Part shown: positions 48,028-57,698 of the stretch, one piece after another | Layout of the letters: the number at the start of each line of letters is the position of its first letter | Numbering within the stretch: position 1 is the stretch's first letter | Assembly: GCF_030813415.1 (NCBI RefSeq) | Contig: NZ_JAUSUF010000007.1 | Coordinates: forward strand, 1-64,000 | Direction of reading: 5' to 3' | Origin: Eubacterium multiforme | Lineage (GTDB): Bacteria > Bacillota > Clostridia > Clostridiales > Clostridiaceae | Length of the DNA: 64,000 nucleotides | The notes under the pieces: generated by a model | What the model was told of the DNA's origin: nothing | Database searches by the model: none | The model's input: only the letters and a program-made list of their open reading frames with translations | Program-made: the position numbers and the translations under genes

Positions 48028-49089
48028 GCTGTTTAATTCTTTCTTATGTTTAAAATAAAATATTAAGCACTGGGATATAAATATTAAACTTAACACTCCA
48101 AATAGGGGATATAATGTTGAGATTAAATTACCAAAGCCTATTTGTGATATAGGAAATGCTATTAAAATAACTAATAATATTCCTTTTTTAAAGTTAATAT
48201 TAAAGGTTTTTTCTAATGTTTTACCTATTGAGTATACATCTGAAACTTCTGTTGAGAACATTTCTAAAAGTATAACCATTAAAAGAAGTGCTTGAATTAT
48301 TGTAGAAAATCTTTTTGCTACAAATAATAGTGGAATTTCAAACTCATAAATATAAGGCTGATTTATTGTAAGTAATAAATTTATTAATAGGCAAAGTACA
48401 GTAAGTCCTATAGCCCCAAAGGAAATTCCAAGAGACATAGTTTTTGTCTTTTTAATATTTGTGCTTAAAGGCACTAATACTCCGCAGCAGCAGAGTATAT
48501 TATAACCTGCATAAAGAATTGTTGAGGTAGCTATTCCACTTTCTTTTTTAGGTGGAAAGCTTAATATATTTTCAATTGTTACAGCATCAGCACAAAAAAC
48601 AAAATATAATATTGTTATTGTTGAGATTGTAATTACTAATGTTGGAACTATAAAGGAATTAACTTCTATTAAGCCATTTGTTCCTCTAAATAAAAAGAAA
48701 ACTGCTATTGCCATCATAATTAAAGTTCCAACTATTTTTGGAATATCAAAAAATTGATTAATTAATGCACCACTTCCAGCTAATATAATAGATGCACTTG
48801 ATATTAAATAAACTGTTGTTATTCCTCCAGTAATCTTACCTAGAAAATTTGGACTTATCTTATAAATAACATCTCCATAGGATTCTAAGTTATATTTTAT
48901 ACTTATCTTTGAAATTATTGTTCCCATGATTATATAAAATAAGCCACAAATAATTATTCCTATAAAGCTATATATACCAAAGGAAGTGAAAAACTGTGTT
49001 ATTTCTTTTCCAGAAGCAAGTCCTGCACCTACAACAGTTCCTATAAAAACAACTGCAATTTGAAATACTTTAATCCATTCCTTTTTCAA
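48025..49089 (-). CDS. YkvI-like membrane transporter
   Basis: A 354-residue protein with about ten hydrophobic segments, resembling the YkvI family of amino-acid/APC-like proteins. GTVVGAGLASGKEITQFF near residue 17 is its clearest signature, with an unwound-helix glycine pattern. The RBS AGGAGG precedes the ATG at 49089. It is transcribed alone. Substrate unknown; an amino acid or branched-chain solute is plausible. Confidence 0.78.
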   Translation of the reverse strand: MKKEWIKVFQIAVVFIGTVVGAGLASGKEITQFFTSFGIYSFIGIIICGLFYIIMGTIISKISIKYNLESYGDVIYKISPNFLGKITGGITTVYLISSASIILAGSGALINQFFDIPKIVGTLIMMAIAVFFLFRGTNGLIEVNSFIVPTLVITISTITILYFVFCADAVTIENILSFPPKKESGIATSTILYAGYNILCCCGVLVPLSTNIKKTKTMSLGISFGAIGLTVLCLLINLLLTINQPYIYEFEIPLLFVAKRFSTIIQALLLMVILLEMFSTEVSDVYSIGKTLEKTFNINFKKGILLVILIAFPISQIGFGNLISTLYPLFGVLSLIFISQCLIFYFKHKKELNS

Positions 49090-49224
49090 ATGATACCTCC
49101 TATAAATTCTTTCTATATAAAATATATAAAGGATACTTAAGATTTATTCTATTTATAAGTGAATAAGGTAAATTTTCTAAGGAAAACTAAAAAGAGATAT
49201 AAATCTAAAGAGGAGTGGTATTTT

Positions 49225-50337
49225 TTGAAAAAAAGAAGTCTATTTTTGATTTTTATAATATTTATACTATGTATTGTAGGTTGCAAAAAAGCGACTACTA
49301 ATGATAGTAATTCAGATGGATTTAATAGTAAGATTGCAAATGAAAGGGCAATTCAATATATGGAAAGACTTAAAAGTAATGATATTGAAGGTGCAAATAA
49401 AATATCAATGCCAGAACTTGCAGCAAGTAATAAAGTAAAAGATATAGCTAATATGCCAATAGTAGCTTTTTCATCAGGAAACATAATAGAAACAGGGAAA
49501 AGTGCATATATAACTTTTTATTGTTCAAGGGCAAAGGGAGAAGTTTCTGATGCAAGTTTAGATGTGATAACTTTAAAAATAGCAAAGGAAAAAAATGAAT
49601 ATAAAATTTCTGATATGAAAAGTGATACTATGAAGCAACTATATCATAAAGGTTCTGAACTTAGAGCTATAAATAAGGATACTGGAACTAGTGAGTTAGT
49701 TCTTAGATTAAAGGATATACCGCTAGAAATGTACCCTAAGGAGAATAAACCAGCAATAAAAATGGTTAAGATTCCTAAGGACAAATTTTCTACCTTTGGT
49801 ATAAGTTTTACTGGAGGTAATATAGCTTTAAGTACAACAGATGGAAAGGATAGTTTTGTTGGAGTTGCTATAGTTGAAGAGGCTAATATTTCAGAAGCAT
49901 CTGCAAAACCTTTAAATAATTTAATTGCTGAAGGTGGTGCAGGTGGTAAAGGTAGCGAAGGAGTTGATGAAAATAGTTTAAAGGAAATTTTAGAAAAGCC
50001 AATTGCCCAAAAGATACTAGCTTATGATATAATACCTGATTCTAGTGTTAAAAGAATGATATTTAATGAAGAGGATGGAAATTTAATAGTTCAATATACA
50101 AAGGGTAAAGGGAAAGGACTGGGAATGAAAATATATAAAAATCCTGACGGGGAATTACTAGAGATAGAATTTGAAAAAATATTCCCTATAGATAAATATA
50201 GTATAAATTATGAAAGTGCAACAAAAAGCGACATAATAATAAAGGTAATAAGTTTAAAGGATAAAGGGGATGTATCACAGGAGCTGCTTGGCAATTACAG
50301 AATAGATTTATTAGAGCAAACTCTTGAAAAAATATAA
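49225..50337 (+). CDS. Lipoprotein of unknown function
   Basis: A 370-residue secreted lipoprotein. The start is set at TTG 49225, after GAGGAG; an upstream in-frame GTG (49159) would add 22 residues that disrupt the signal. The signal peptide ends in the lipobox CIVGCKK near residue 20. The mature part contains a Gly-rich loop (GGAGGKGSEG near 263) and two similar beta-rich halves. I recognise no domain. It precedes the radical SAM gene by 65 bp and may share its transcript. Confidence 0.72.
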   Translation: MKKRSLFLIFIIFILCIVGCKKATTNDSNSDGFNSKIANERAIQYMERLKSNDIEGANKISMPELAASNKVKDIANMPIVAFSSGNIIETGKSAYITFYCSRAKGEVSDASLDVITLKIAKEKNEYKISDMKSDTMKQLYHKGSELRAINKDTGTSELVLRLKDIPLEMYPKENKPAIKMVKIPKDKFSTFGISFTGGNIALSTTDGKDSFVGVAIVEEANISEASAKPLNNLIAEGGAGGKGSEGVDENSLKEILEKPIAQKILAYDIIPDSSVKRMIFNEEDGNLIVQYTKGKGKGLGMKIYKNPDGELLEIEFEKIFPIDKYSINYESATKSDIIIKVISLKDKGDVSQELLGNYRIDLLEQTLEKI

Positions 50338-50402
50338 CAAGAAATAAATTTTCACTTATGATATTATTAAAATAAATAAGATTAATAATGGAGGCAATCA
50401 TA

Positions 50403-51323
50403 GTGAAAGAATGGAATGGAAAAAGATATCATAGCTTAAACTATTTCTTAAGACATAAATTTAATGAGAAAGTTTTTAAAATATCATTAGATGGAGGATT
50501 TTCTTGTCCAAATAGGGATGGGACAATAAGCATTGGTGGATGCCTTTTTTGTAGTGAAAGTGGATCAGGAGATTATGCAGGAGATAGAAATTTATCTATA
50601 AGCAAACAATTTTGTGATATGAAAAAAATGATGAATAAGAAATGGAAAGATGGGAAGTATATAGCTTATTTTCAAGCTTTTACAAATACATATGCACCAG
50701 TTGAAGAACTTAGAAGAAAATATACTGAAGCAATAGAGGAAGATGGAGTTGTTGCCCTTGCTATTGCAACTAGACCAGATTGTTTAGGTGACGATGTATT
50801 AGATCTTTTAGAAGAAATAAATAAAAATATTTATGTATGGATAGAACTTGGACTTCAAACTGTTTCAGATGAAACTGCGAGGAAAATAAATAGAGGATAT
50901 AAGTTAGATGTGTTTGAAGATGCTACAAGAAAACTAAAGGAAAGAAATATTGATTTTGTAACTCATTGTATATTTGGATTACCAGGAGAAACAAAAGAAG
51001 ATATGCTTAAAACTGTAGATTATATAGCACATTCAGGATCTAAAGGAATTAAGTTTCATCTTCTTCATTTAATGAAACATACCCCTATGGTTAAATTATA
51101 TGATAAAGGTGAATTACAATTTGTATCTAAGGAAGATTATATAGATTTAATATGTAAATCTGTAGCAAAGTTACCAGAGGATATGGTAGTTCATAGATTA
51201 ACTGGAGATGCACCTAGAGATTTACTTATAGGTCCAATGTGGAGTCTTAAAAAGTGGGAGATTTTAAATGCTATTGATAAAGCATTAATAGATAATGATA
51301 TATACCAAGGAAAAGATTTTTAG
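50403..51323 (+). CDS. Radical SAM protein, YtqA/TIGR01212 type
   Basis: A 306-residue radical SAM protein. The Fe-S site is CPNRDGTISIGGCLFC near residue 28, an elongator-like pattern with an unusually long spacing before the CxxC. Later motifs YIAYFQAFTNTYAP and FGLPGETKEDM are typical of TIGR01212. The start is GTG 50403, since ATGGAGG just upstream is its ribosome site. It is probably a tRNA or protein modifying enzyme of unknown target. The comB-like gene follows 9 bp later. Confidence 0.87.
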   Translation: MKEWNGKRYHSLNYFLRHKFNEKVFKISLDGGFSCPNRDGTISIGGCLFCSESGSGDYAGDRNLSISKQFCDMKKMMNKKWKDGKYIAYFQAFTNTYAPVEELRRKYTEAIEEDGVVALAIATRPDCLGDDVLDLLEEINKNIYVWIELGLQTVSDETARKINRGYKLDVFEDATRKLKERNIDFVTHCIFGLPGETKEDMLKTVDYIAHSGSKGIKFHLLHLMKHTPMVKLYDKGELQFVSKEDYIDLICKSVAKLPEDMVVHRLTGDAPRDLLIGPMWSLKKWEILNAIDKALIDNDIYQGKDF

Positions 51324-51332
51324 GGGGATACT

Positions 51333-52046
51333 ATGAATATAGATATTATTATTTCAGCAGATTATATAAATGAGGATTCTATAAAAGATAAGGTTGTAGT
51401 TGTTATTGATATGCTAAGGGCTACATCTGTAATAACAACAGCTTTTATAAATGGTTGCAAAGAAGTAATACCTTATTTAACTGTTGAAGAAGCAAAGGAA
51501 AAAAGCAAAGAATTTAAAGCGGGAGATTGTATATTAGGTGGAGAGAGAAAGGCAGTTAAAATTGAAGGCTTTGACTTGTCAAATTCTCCATTAGAATATA
51601 CAGAAGAAGTAGTTAAAGATAAAACTGTTATAATTACAACAACAAATGGAACTAGAAGCTTAACAAAGTGTGCAAATGCAAAGAGAGTTTTTGTTGGTGC
51701 TATGATTAATGGTAAGGCAGTAGCAGAAAAGTTAGTAGAATTTGGAGAAGATGTTGTTATAGTTAATGCAGGAACTAATGGACAGTTTTCAATGGATGAC
51801 TTTATATGTGCAGGATATATGATAAATGAAATGCTTAAAATAAGTAATAAATTAGAGCTAACAGATATAGCTAAAACTGCAAATTATATATATGAAAATA
51901 ATAAAGGCATAGATAGTTTTATAAATAGTGCAAGACATTATGGAGTAATGAAAGAACTAGGTTTAATGAATGATGTTAAATATGCAATGGAAAAGGGAAT
52001 TACAAATATTGTTCCAGAATATAAAAATGGTCATATTGTAAAATAA
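51333..52046 (+). CDS. comB: 2-phosphosulfolactate phosphatase (ComB family)
   Basis: A 237-residue ComB-like phosphatase. Family blocks are VVIDMLRATSVITTA near residue 23, GGERKAVKIEGFDLSNSP near 67 and TTTNGTRSL near 100. The name comes from coenzyme M synthesis, which clostridia lack, so the physiological substrate here is uncertain. It follows the radical SAM gene within 9 bp; the RBS is AGGGGG. Confidence 0.87.
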   Translation: MNIDIIISADYINEDSIKDKVVVVIDMLRATSVITTAFINGCKEVIPYLTVEEAKEKSKEFKAGDCILGGERKAVKIEGFDLSNSPLEYTEEVVKDKTVIITTTNGTRSLTKCANAKRVFVGAMINGKAVAEKLVEFGEDVVIVNAGTNGQFSMDDFICAGYMINEMLKISNKLELTDIAKTANYIYENNKGIDSFINSARHYGVMKELGLMNDVKYAMEKGITNIVPEYKNGHIVK

Positions 52047-52058
52047 GTTTTAGAACTT

Positions 52059-52091
52059 AAAAAAAGCTACCAAATAATGGTAGCTTTTTTG
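52059..52091. terminator. Bidirectional terminator between comB and rubrerythrin
   Basis: The stem AAAGCTACCA / TGGTAGCTTT is flanked by A and T runs; it lies between convergent genes. Confidence 0.88.
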
Positions 52092-52101
52092 TTATATAAT
52101 T

Positions 52102-52692
52102 TTAGTAGTTTTCTGTAAATAATTCGAAGTATGATTGTGGATGTAAGCAAGCTGGACACTTAATAGGAGCTTCAGCACCTTCAAATATGAATCCACAGTT
52201 TCCACATTTCCATAAAGTATCTTTAGACTCTCTCTTAAATACAATTCCTTCTTCAATGTTTGCAGCTAATTTTCTATATCTCATTTCATGAGCTATTTCA
52301 GCTTTAGTTATCATTCTAAATGCAGCAGCTATTTCTGGGAATCCTTCTTCTTCAGCTATATCTGCAAATGTAGGGTAAAGATTTGAATTTTCATCATGTT
52401 CACCTTCAGCTGCATAGATTAAATTTGTTTTAGTATCAGTAGGTAATTCTACTGGATATCCTGCATTTATTTCTATTACTTCTCCTTGGAAATCATCCTT
52501 TAAGAATTTATAAAATCTTTTAGCATGTTCCTTTTCATTTTCAGCAGTTTCCATAAATATGTTTGAGATTTGTACAAATCCCTCTTTTTTTGCAGCACTA
52601 GCAAAATAAGTATATCTTGTTCTAGCTTGACATTCTCCTGCGAAAGATTTCATTAAATTTTCAGCTGTTTTTGTACCTTTTAAACTCTTCAT
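52102..52692 (-). CDS. rbr: Rubrerythrin
   Basis: A 196-residue rubrerythrin that reduces hydrogen peroxide in anaerobes. The N-terminal four-helix diiron domain shows the ligand motifs ETAENEKEHAKRFYK near residue 55 and EIAHEMRYRKL near 130. The C-terminal rubredoxin-like domain carries two CxxC pairs (CGNCGF and CPAC). The RBS is GGGAGG. Its upstream region is AT-rich with PerR-box-like sequences that I could not separate from chance. Confidence 0.95.
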   Translation of the reverse strand: MKSLKGTKTAENLMKSFAGECQARTRYTYFASAAKKEGFVQISNIFMETAENEKEHAKRFYKFLKDDFQGEVIEINAGYPVELPTDTKTNLIYAAEGEHDENSNLYPTFADIAEEEGFPEIAAAFRMITKAEIAHEMRYRKLAANIEEGIVFKRESKDTLWKCGNCGFIFEGAEAPIKCPACLHPQSYFELFTENY

Positions 52693-53103
52693 AATTAACT
52701 TCCTCCCTTAAATTATTAAAATTAAATATTAGTGGATAATTAATATCCTCAATATGTATAAATTAATTATAATTGTATAAACTAAAACATTCAACCGTAT
52801 TAAAGGATAATATTGCATATTAAATTAGAAGTTTTTGTTAATAATATATAGTTTAATTTAAATATATTAAGATTTAATCTATGTTTTAAAATAAAATTGA
52901 TTTTTTAAGGAGATATTTGTAAATTTCAAATTTGTAAATGAGAGTTAATTTTTTTTGTTAAAATTGACATTGTTAATAAAATAATTAAGATGATAATAGA
53001 AATTTTTTGAGTTATAATTATAAGAAATTATTTTTTATACAAAACAAAGTAATAATTATAAAAAAATATGTACTAAAGAAATAAAGTTTTTCAGGAGGCA
53101 GTT
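52693..53103. other. Intergenic region between rubrerythrin and the GltD-like gene
   Basis: This 411-bp divergent gap holds no supportable ORF or hairpin. It is extremely AT-rich. Sequences such as TTATAATTATAAG (about 53013) and TTGTTAATAAAATAATTA (about 52971) resemble PerR and Rex sites but are weak. Confidence 0.4.
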
Positions 53104-54336
53104 ATGAATTTATTTTTAAGCGAAGAAGCAAATAGGTGTTTATTATGCAAAAAACCAAGATGTAAAGAGTTTTGTCCAATAAGTACTCCTATTCCAGAAG
53201 TTATAAAACTATATAGAGAAGAAAAATTTGATGAGGCAGGTAAGATATTATTTGAAAATAATCCTCTTTCAGCAGTATGTGCTATAGTGTGTCCTCATGA
53301 GGAACAATGTGCAGGACACTGTGTTAGAGGAATAAAAGGAGAGCCAATACATTTTTGTAAAATAGAAGAGGAACTTTCATTAGAATATTTAAATAATGTT
53401 AAGTTACAAAAACCAGAAGCTGATAAAGATAGAATTGGTATTATAGGTGGAGGACCTGCTGGTATAACAATTGCTTTTGTTTTAGCAAAAAGAGGATTTA
53501 AAGTTACTATATTTGAAGCTCATGAAAAAATTGGTGGAGTTTTAAGATATGGTATACCAGAATATAGATTACCAAATGAAATAGTTGATAAAATTGCAGA
53601 AAAACTTGAAGATCTTGGAGTTAAAATAAGACCTAACATAATGATAGGACCGGTTATAACTATAGATAGATTATTTGAAGATGGATATAAAGCTTTATTT
53701 ATAGGAACTGGGGTATGGAATGCTAAAAAGCTAAACATAAAGGGTGAAACTTTAGGAAATGTTCATTATGCCATAGATTATTTAAAGGCTCCAAATGTAT
53801 ATCATTTAGGAGATAGAGTTTGTGTTATTGGTGCTGGAAATGTTGCAATGGATGCAGCAAGAACTGCAAAAAGAAATGGAGCAAAGGAAGTTTATGTAGT
53901 TTATAGAAAAGATTTTGAACAAATGACAGCTACTAATAAAGAAATAGAGGAAGCTAAGGAAGATGGTGTAGAATTTAAATTATTTAGAGCACCAGTTGAA
54001 ATATTAGAAGATGGAATTAAAGTTGTTAAAACTGAAAATATAGAAGTTGATGGAAAAATTAAAACAAGAACATTAGATGGAGAAGAAGAATTTATTCCAT
54101 GTGATTCAACAATAATAGCAATAAGTCAAGAACCAAGAAGTGTTATTGTATCAAGTACTACAAGATTAGAAACAAATAAATGGGGACTTGTTATAACAGA
54201 TGAGGAAGGACGTACAACAAGAGAAGGTGTATTTGCATCTGGTGATGTTGTTACAGGAGCTAAAACAGTTGTTCAAGCAGTTGCCCATGCAAAGCATGTT
54301 GCAGATGCAATGGAAGAGTATTGTAAAAACAATTAA
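53104..54336 (+). CDS. GltD-like NAD(P)H-dependent flavin oxidoreductase
   Basis: A 410-residue protein of the glutamate synthase small subunit/NfnB-like family. N-terminal cysteine motifs (CLLCKKPRCKEFCP and CAIVCPHEEQCAGHC) bind two Fe-S clusters, followed by FAD (GIIGGGPAGITIAF near residue 115) and NAD(P)H (CVIGAGNVAMDAA near 240) sites and the C-terminal ASGDVVTGAKTVVQA. No large GltB subunit is adjacent, so it probably passes electrons to another partner. Glutamate synthesis should not be assumed. The RBS is AGGAGG. Confidence 0.87.
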   Translation: MNLFLSEEANRCLLCKKPRCKEFCPISTPIPEVIKLYREEKFDEAGKILFENNPLSAVCAIVCPHEEQCAGHCVRGIKGEPIHFCKIEEELSLEYLNNVKLQKPEADKDRIGIIGGGPAGITIAFVLAKRGFKVTIFEAHEKIGGVLRYGIPEYRLPNEIVDKIAEKLEDLGVKIRPNIMIGPVITIDRLFEDGYKALFIGTGVWNAKKLNIKGETLGNVHYAIDYLKAPNVYHLGDRVCVIGAGNVAMDAARTAKRNGAKEVYVVYRKDFEQMTATNKEIEEAKEDGVEFKLFRAPVEILEDGIKVVKTENIEVDGKIKTRTLDGEEEFIPCDSTIIAISQEPRSVIVSSTTRLETNKWGLVITDEEGRTTREGVFASGDVVTGAKTVVQAVAHAKHVADAMEEYCKNN

Positions 54337-54366
54337 ATTAGTTATAAATATATATAGAAATTATAA

Positions 54367-54400
54367 AAGATTGTTAGTCTATTTGGGCTAGCAATTTTTT
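54367..54400 (+). terminator. Terminator after the GltD-like gene
   Basis: The stem ATTGTTAGTC / GGCTAGCAAT (imperfect) is followed by TTTTTTATTT. Confidence 0.78.
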
Positions 54401-54670
54401 TATTTACTAAATTCAACTGAATAAAATTGAATTCAATTGAAATTTGTTGAATAAGCTTAATAAATGAAAATAAAAGTATTACAATAAAGACTATAAAAAA
54501 TAATTATTTTAAAAAATAAACAGCTTAAATTTAATTAATTAATTAAAATATAAACAAAATATTATTGAAATAGCAAAACTGTTAATATTATTAACAAACT
54601 ATATTTCATAATAAATAAACAATAATAAATAAGAACAAATTGAAAATTAAATAGTATAGGAGGTCATAAT
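54401..54670 (+). other. AT-rich region before the first MFS gene
   Basis: With the terminator the gap is 334 bp. It shows repeated AATTGAA/TTCAATT stretches near 54410-54450 and no gene. A promoter must be here, but none stands out. Confidence 0.35.
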
Positions 54671-56011
54671 ATGGACATTACAGTAAAAAAATTAAAAGAA
54701 CATAAGTATCTAATTGTATTTATGTGTATGCTTTTACAAGCCATTCCTTTTGGGGTTTCTCAAAACATACAACCGCTATTTATAAGTTATGTTATAAAAG
54801 GACAAGGATTTAGTTTAGGAGAATTTTCACTTATATTTACAATAGGAGCTTTAGCTTCAGCAATATGTTCTCCAACAATAGGTAAATTATACTCAAAGGT
54901 TAATGCAAAAATATTATTTCTAATTGGTTGTATAGTATCTGGTGCTGGTTTCTTAGGGTTTGCATTTGCAAAGTCTATAACAATGTATTACATATTTCAA
55001 GCTATAACTCAAATTGGTACAGTAACATTTTCTGGACTTGGAGTTCCACTTTTAGTAAATTCTTGGTTTGAGAGTCATGAAAGAGGTAAGGCTTTAGGAA
55101 TTGCTTTTTCAGGTGGATCAATTGGTAATGTGTTTTTACAACCTATAGTTTCTAATTGTTTAGCAGGAATGGGTTATGCACATACTTATTTAATATTTGG
55201 TATAGTTTCATTAGTAGTAAGTATTCCAATAGCAATATTATTTGTTAGATTACCAAAAGAAAATGAAAAAGAACTTATTGCTAAATTAGAAGTACAATCT
55301 ACTGGAAAAACTAAAGAAGCAGCAACATTTGATGGACTTGGAGCAAAGGCTACAAAGAAAAATAAATATTTTTGGCTTTATGCAGTAGGATTTTTATTAG
55401 TAGGTCTTTCAATATCAGCATTAAGTACACAATATGCAGCATTCTTTAGAGATTCTCTTGGATTTAGTGCAAAGACAATAGGATTTGTTGGATCAGTATT
55501 TGCTTTATTCTGCTTAATAGGAAATATTTCAGGTGGATTCTTATTTGATAAATTTGGAACATATAAAACAATGCTTATAGCAGGAATATTAGAAGCTATT
55601 TCTTGTTTAGCTCTAATGTTTGCAGGAAATATGCATGGACTAGCATATTTATTCTCAATTGCTTATGGTTTAAATGTTTATTCTTACATGACAGGTCCTG
55701 GATACACTACTCAAGCATTATTTGGTAGAAAAGGATCAAGTGAAATTTTAGGAATTGTAAGTTTATTATTTGCAGTTGGATTTGCTTCAGGTTCTACATT
55801 ATTTGGATTCCTTGTAGGAAAATATGGTTATGGTTTAGGTTGGGATCTTACAATTGTTTCAATAATAATTGGTTATGGTGTATTATTACTTGGAGTTAGC
55901 AAAGTAAATAAACAAAACAAAGATAGAGAGTTAGAAGAAGCTAAAACAGCAAAAGTAAATCAAGCAGCTCCAAAGACTCAATCAAATCAAACTACTCAAA
56001 CAACTAAATAG
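54671..56011 (+). CDS. MFS transporter, oxalate/formate antiporter (OFA) type, first copy
   Basis: A 446-residue MFS protein with 12 hydrophobic segments. The pattern around QNIQPLFISYVIKGQG and the loop WFESHERGKALGIAFSGGSIG near residue 134 are those of OFA-type carriers. A conserved cytoplasmic loop (TFDGLGAKATKKNKYFW) links the halves. The C-terminal tail is hydrophilic and Gln/Thr-rich. A close paralogue follows after a terminator. Substrate unknown; a small carboxylate is likely. Confidence 0.87.
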   Translation: MDITVKKLKEHKYLIVFMCMLLQAIPFGVSQNIQPLFISYVIKGQGFSLGEFSLIFTIGALASAICSPTIGKLYSKVNAKILFLIGCIVSGAGFLGFAFAKSITMYYIFQAITQIGTVTFSGLGVPLLVNSWFESHERGKALGIAFSGGSIGNVFLQPIVSNCLAGMGYAHTYLIFGIVSLVVSIPIAILFVRLPKENEKELIAKLEVQSTGKTKEAATFDGLGAKATKKNKYFWLYAVGFLLVGLSISALSTQYAAFFRDSLGFSAKTIGFVGSVFALFCLIGNISGGFLFDKFGTYKTMLIAGILEAISCLALMFAGNMHGLAYLFSIAYGLNVYSYMTGPGYTTQALFGRKGSSEILGIVSLLFAVGFASGSTLFGFLVGKYGYGLGWDLTIVSIIIGYGVLLLGVSKVNKQNKDRELEEAKTAKVNQAAPKTQSNQTTQTTK

Positions 56012-56042
56012 TAAAATAATTAAATATAAGGTGTAGGTAGAT

Positions 56043-56090
56043 AAAAAGATAGATTAAGAGTTTATGGAATTCTTAATCTATCTTTTATAA
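56043..56090 (+). terminator. Terminator between the two MFS genes
   Basis: The stem AAAGATAGATTAAGA / TCTTAATCTATCTTT is followed by TATAATAATTT. Confidence 0.8.
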
Positions 56091-56160
56091 TAATTTAAAT
56101 TAAAAAATAAAGCGGATTTATAAATTACATAAAGTAAAAATAAAATAGGGAGGAATATAT

Positions 56161-57468
56161 ATGGAAACTACCATAAAGAAATTGAAGGAACATAAGTATT
56201 TAGTAATATTTATGTGTATGCTTTTGCAAGCAGTTCCTTTTTGTATTGCTCAAAACATACAGCCATTATTTATAAGTTATGTTATTAAAGGACAGGGTTT
56301 TAGCTTAGGAGAATTTTCTTTAATATTTACAATTGGATCTCTTGCTTCAGCAATATGTTCTCCTACAATAGGAAAACTATATTCAAAAATTAATGTAAAA
56401 GTATTATTTACAATTGGATGTATAGTATCTGGTTCAGGATTTTTAGCTTTTGCATTTGCAAAGTCAATAGGTATGTATTACTTATTTGAAGCTATTATGC
56501 AAATTGGTACAATTGCATTTTCAACTCTTGGAGTTCCACTTTTAGTTAATGCTTGGTTCGAACCTCATGAAAGAGGAAAAGCTTTAGGGGTAGTATTTTC
56601 AGGTGGTGCAATTGGAAATATATTTTTACAACCAATAGTTGCTAATTGTTTAGCTAATTTAGGTTATGCACATACTTATTTAGTATTTGGTATAGTTTCA
56701 TTAGTAGTAAGTATTCCAGTTGCATTGATATTTATTAGATTACCAAAAAGTAATGAGAAAGAGCTTATTGCAAAGCTTGGTTCTGAAGCAACTGGAGAAG
56801 TTAAAGAAGTAGCTACATTTGATGGACTTGGAGCAAAGGCTACAAAGAAAAATAAATATTTTTGGATTTATGCAATAGGATTTTTATTTATTGGTCTTTC
56901 AATATCAGCATTAAGTACACAATATGCAGCATTTTTAAGAGATGGACTTGGATTTGATGCAAAAAGAATTGGGATAGCTGGATCATTTTTAGCATTTTTC
57001 TGCTTAATAGGAAATGTTTCAGGTGGATTTTTATTTGATAAATTTGGAACTTTTAAAACTATGCTTATTGCAGGGATACTAGAGACAATTTCTTGCATAG
57101 CTTTAATATTATCACCAAGTATGAATAATTTAGTATTTTTATTTGCAATTGGTTATGGACTTAACATATATTCATATATGACAGGTCCTGGATATACAGT
57201 TCAAGCTTTATTTGGAAGAAAAGAATCAAGTGAGATTCTAGGTATAGTAAGTTTATTATTTGCAGTAGGGTTTGCAGCAGGGACTACACTATTTGGATTC
57301 CTTGTAGGTAAATATGGATATTCAATAGGTTGGTATCTTACAATAGTAGCAGTTGCTATAGGATATGGAATATTATTATATGCAGTTGAAAAAATAAATA
57401 AACAAAATAAAAGTAGAGATTTAAATTTAAATAAAGACTCAAAAGTTCAAAGTACTAAAGCTAATTAA
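56161..57468 (+). CDS. MFS transporter, OFA type, second copy
   Basis: A 435-residue close paralogue of the preceding transporter, identical at most positions in the membrane segments and in the central TFDGLGAKATKKNKYFW loop. It differs most in the C-terminal tail. It has its own GGGAGG site and lies between two terminators, so it is separately transcribed. The duplication may have led to different substrates or expression. Confidence 0.87.
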   Translation: METTIKKLKEHKYLVIFMCMLLQAVPFCIAQNIQPLFISYVIKGQGFSLGEFSLIFTIGSLASAICSPTIGKLYSKINVKVLFTIGCIVSGSGFLAFAFAKSIGMYYLFEAIMQIGTIAFSTLGVPLLVNAWFEPHERGKALGVVFSGGAIGNIFLQPIVANCLANLGYAHTYLVFGIVSLVVSIPVALIFIRLPKSNEKELIAKLGSEATGEVKEVATFDGLGAKATKKNKYFWIYAIGFLFIGLSISALSTQYAAFLRDGLGFDAKRIGIAGSFLAFFCLIGNVSGGFLFDKFGTFKTMLIAGILETISCIALILSPSMNNLVFLFAIGYGLNIYSYMTGPGYTVQALFGRKESSEILGIVSLLFAVGFAAGTTLFGFLVGKYGYSIGWYLTIVAVAIGYGILLYAVEKINKQNKSRDLNLNKDSKVQSTKAN

Positions 57469-57477
57469 TCTAGCAAT

Positions 57478-57516
57478 AAAAAGGTTTTTTCATTATTAAT
57501 GAAAAAACCTTTTTAT
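57478..57516. terminator. Terminator after the second MFS gene
   Basis: The perfect stem AAAAAGGTTTTTTCATT / AATGAAAAAACCTTTTT is followed by ATTG, shortly after the stop codon. Confidence 0.88.
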
Positions 57517-57633
57517 TGTTCATTTAAGATTAAAGTTATTAAATTAAGGGTTAATAAGTATAAGAATTTCAAATAAACTATGTTTAATTAACAAAATAAT
57601 CATCGCGAGTCTACATTATTAAAGGTATGTACA

Positions 57634-57663
57634 TTGAATTTAATATTTTTTAAATGATATAAT
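57634..57663 (+). promoter_or_regulatory. Promoter of the 500-residue HTH gene
   Basis: TTGAAT (57634-57639), an 18-bp spacer and TATAAT (57658-57663) lie 36 bp before the start codon. Confidence 0.75.
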
Positions 57664-57698
57664 ACAATAGATTACAATATGGTTTAAGGTGGAATTTT

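Noticed and set aside
52780..53070. PerR-box and Rex-like sequences around rubrerythrin and the GltD-like gene
   Set aside because: The best matches (TTATAATTATAAG, TTGTTAATAAAATAATTA) miss several consensus bases, and such sequences are expected by chance at this AT content. PerR control of rubrerythrin is plausible but not shown.
54600..54671. Mobile element behind the MFS duplication
   Set aside because: No transposase, inverted repeats or target duplication flank either copy. Simple tandem duplication explains the pair.
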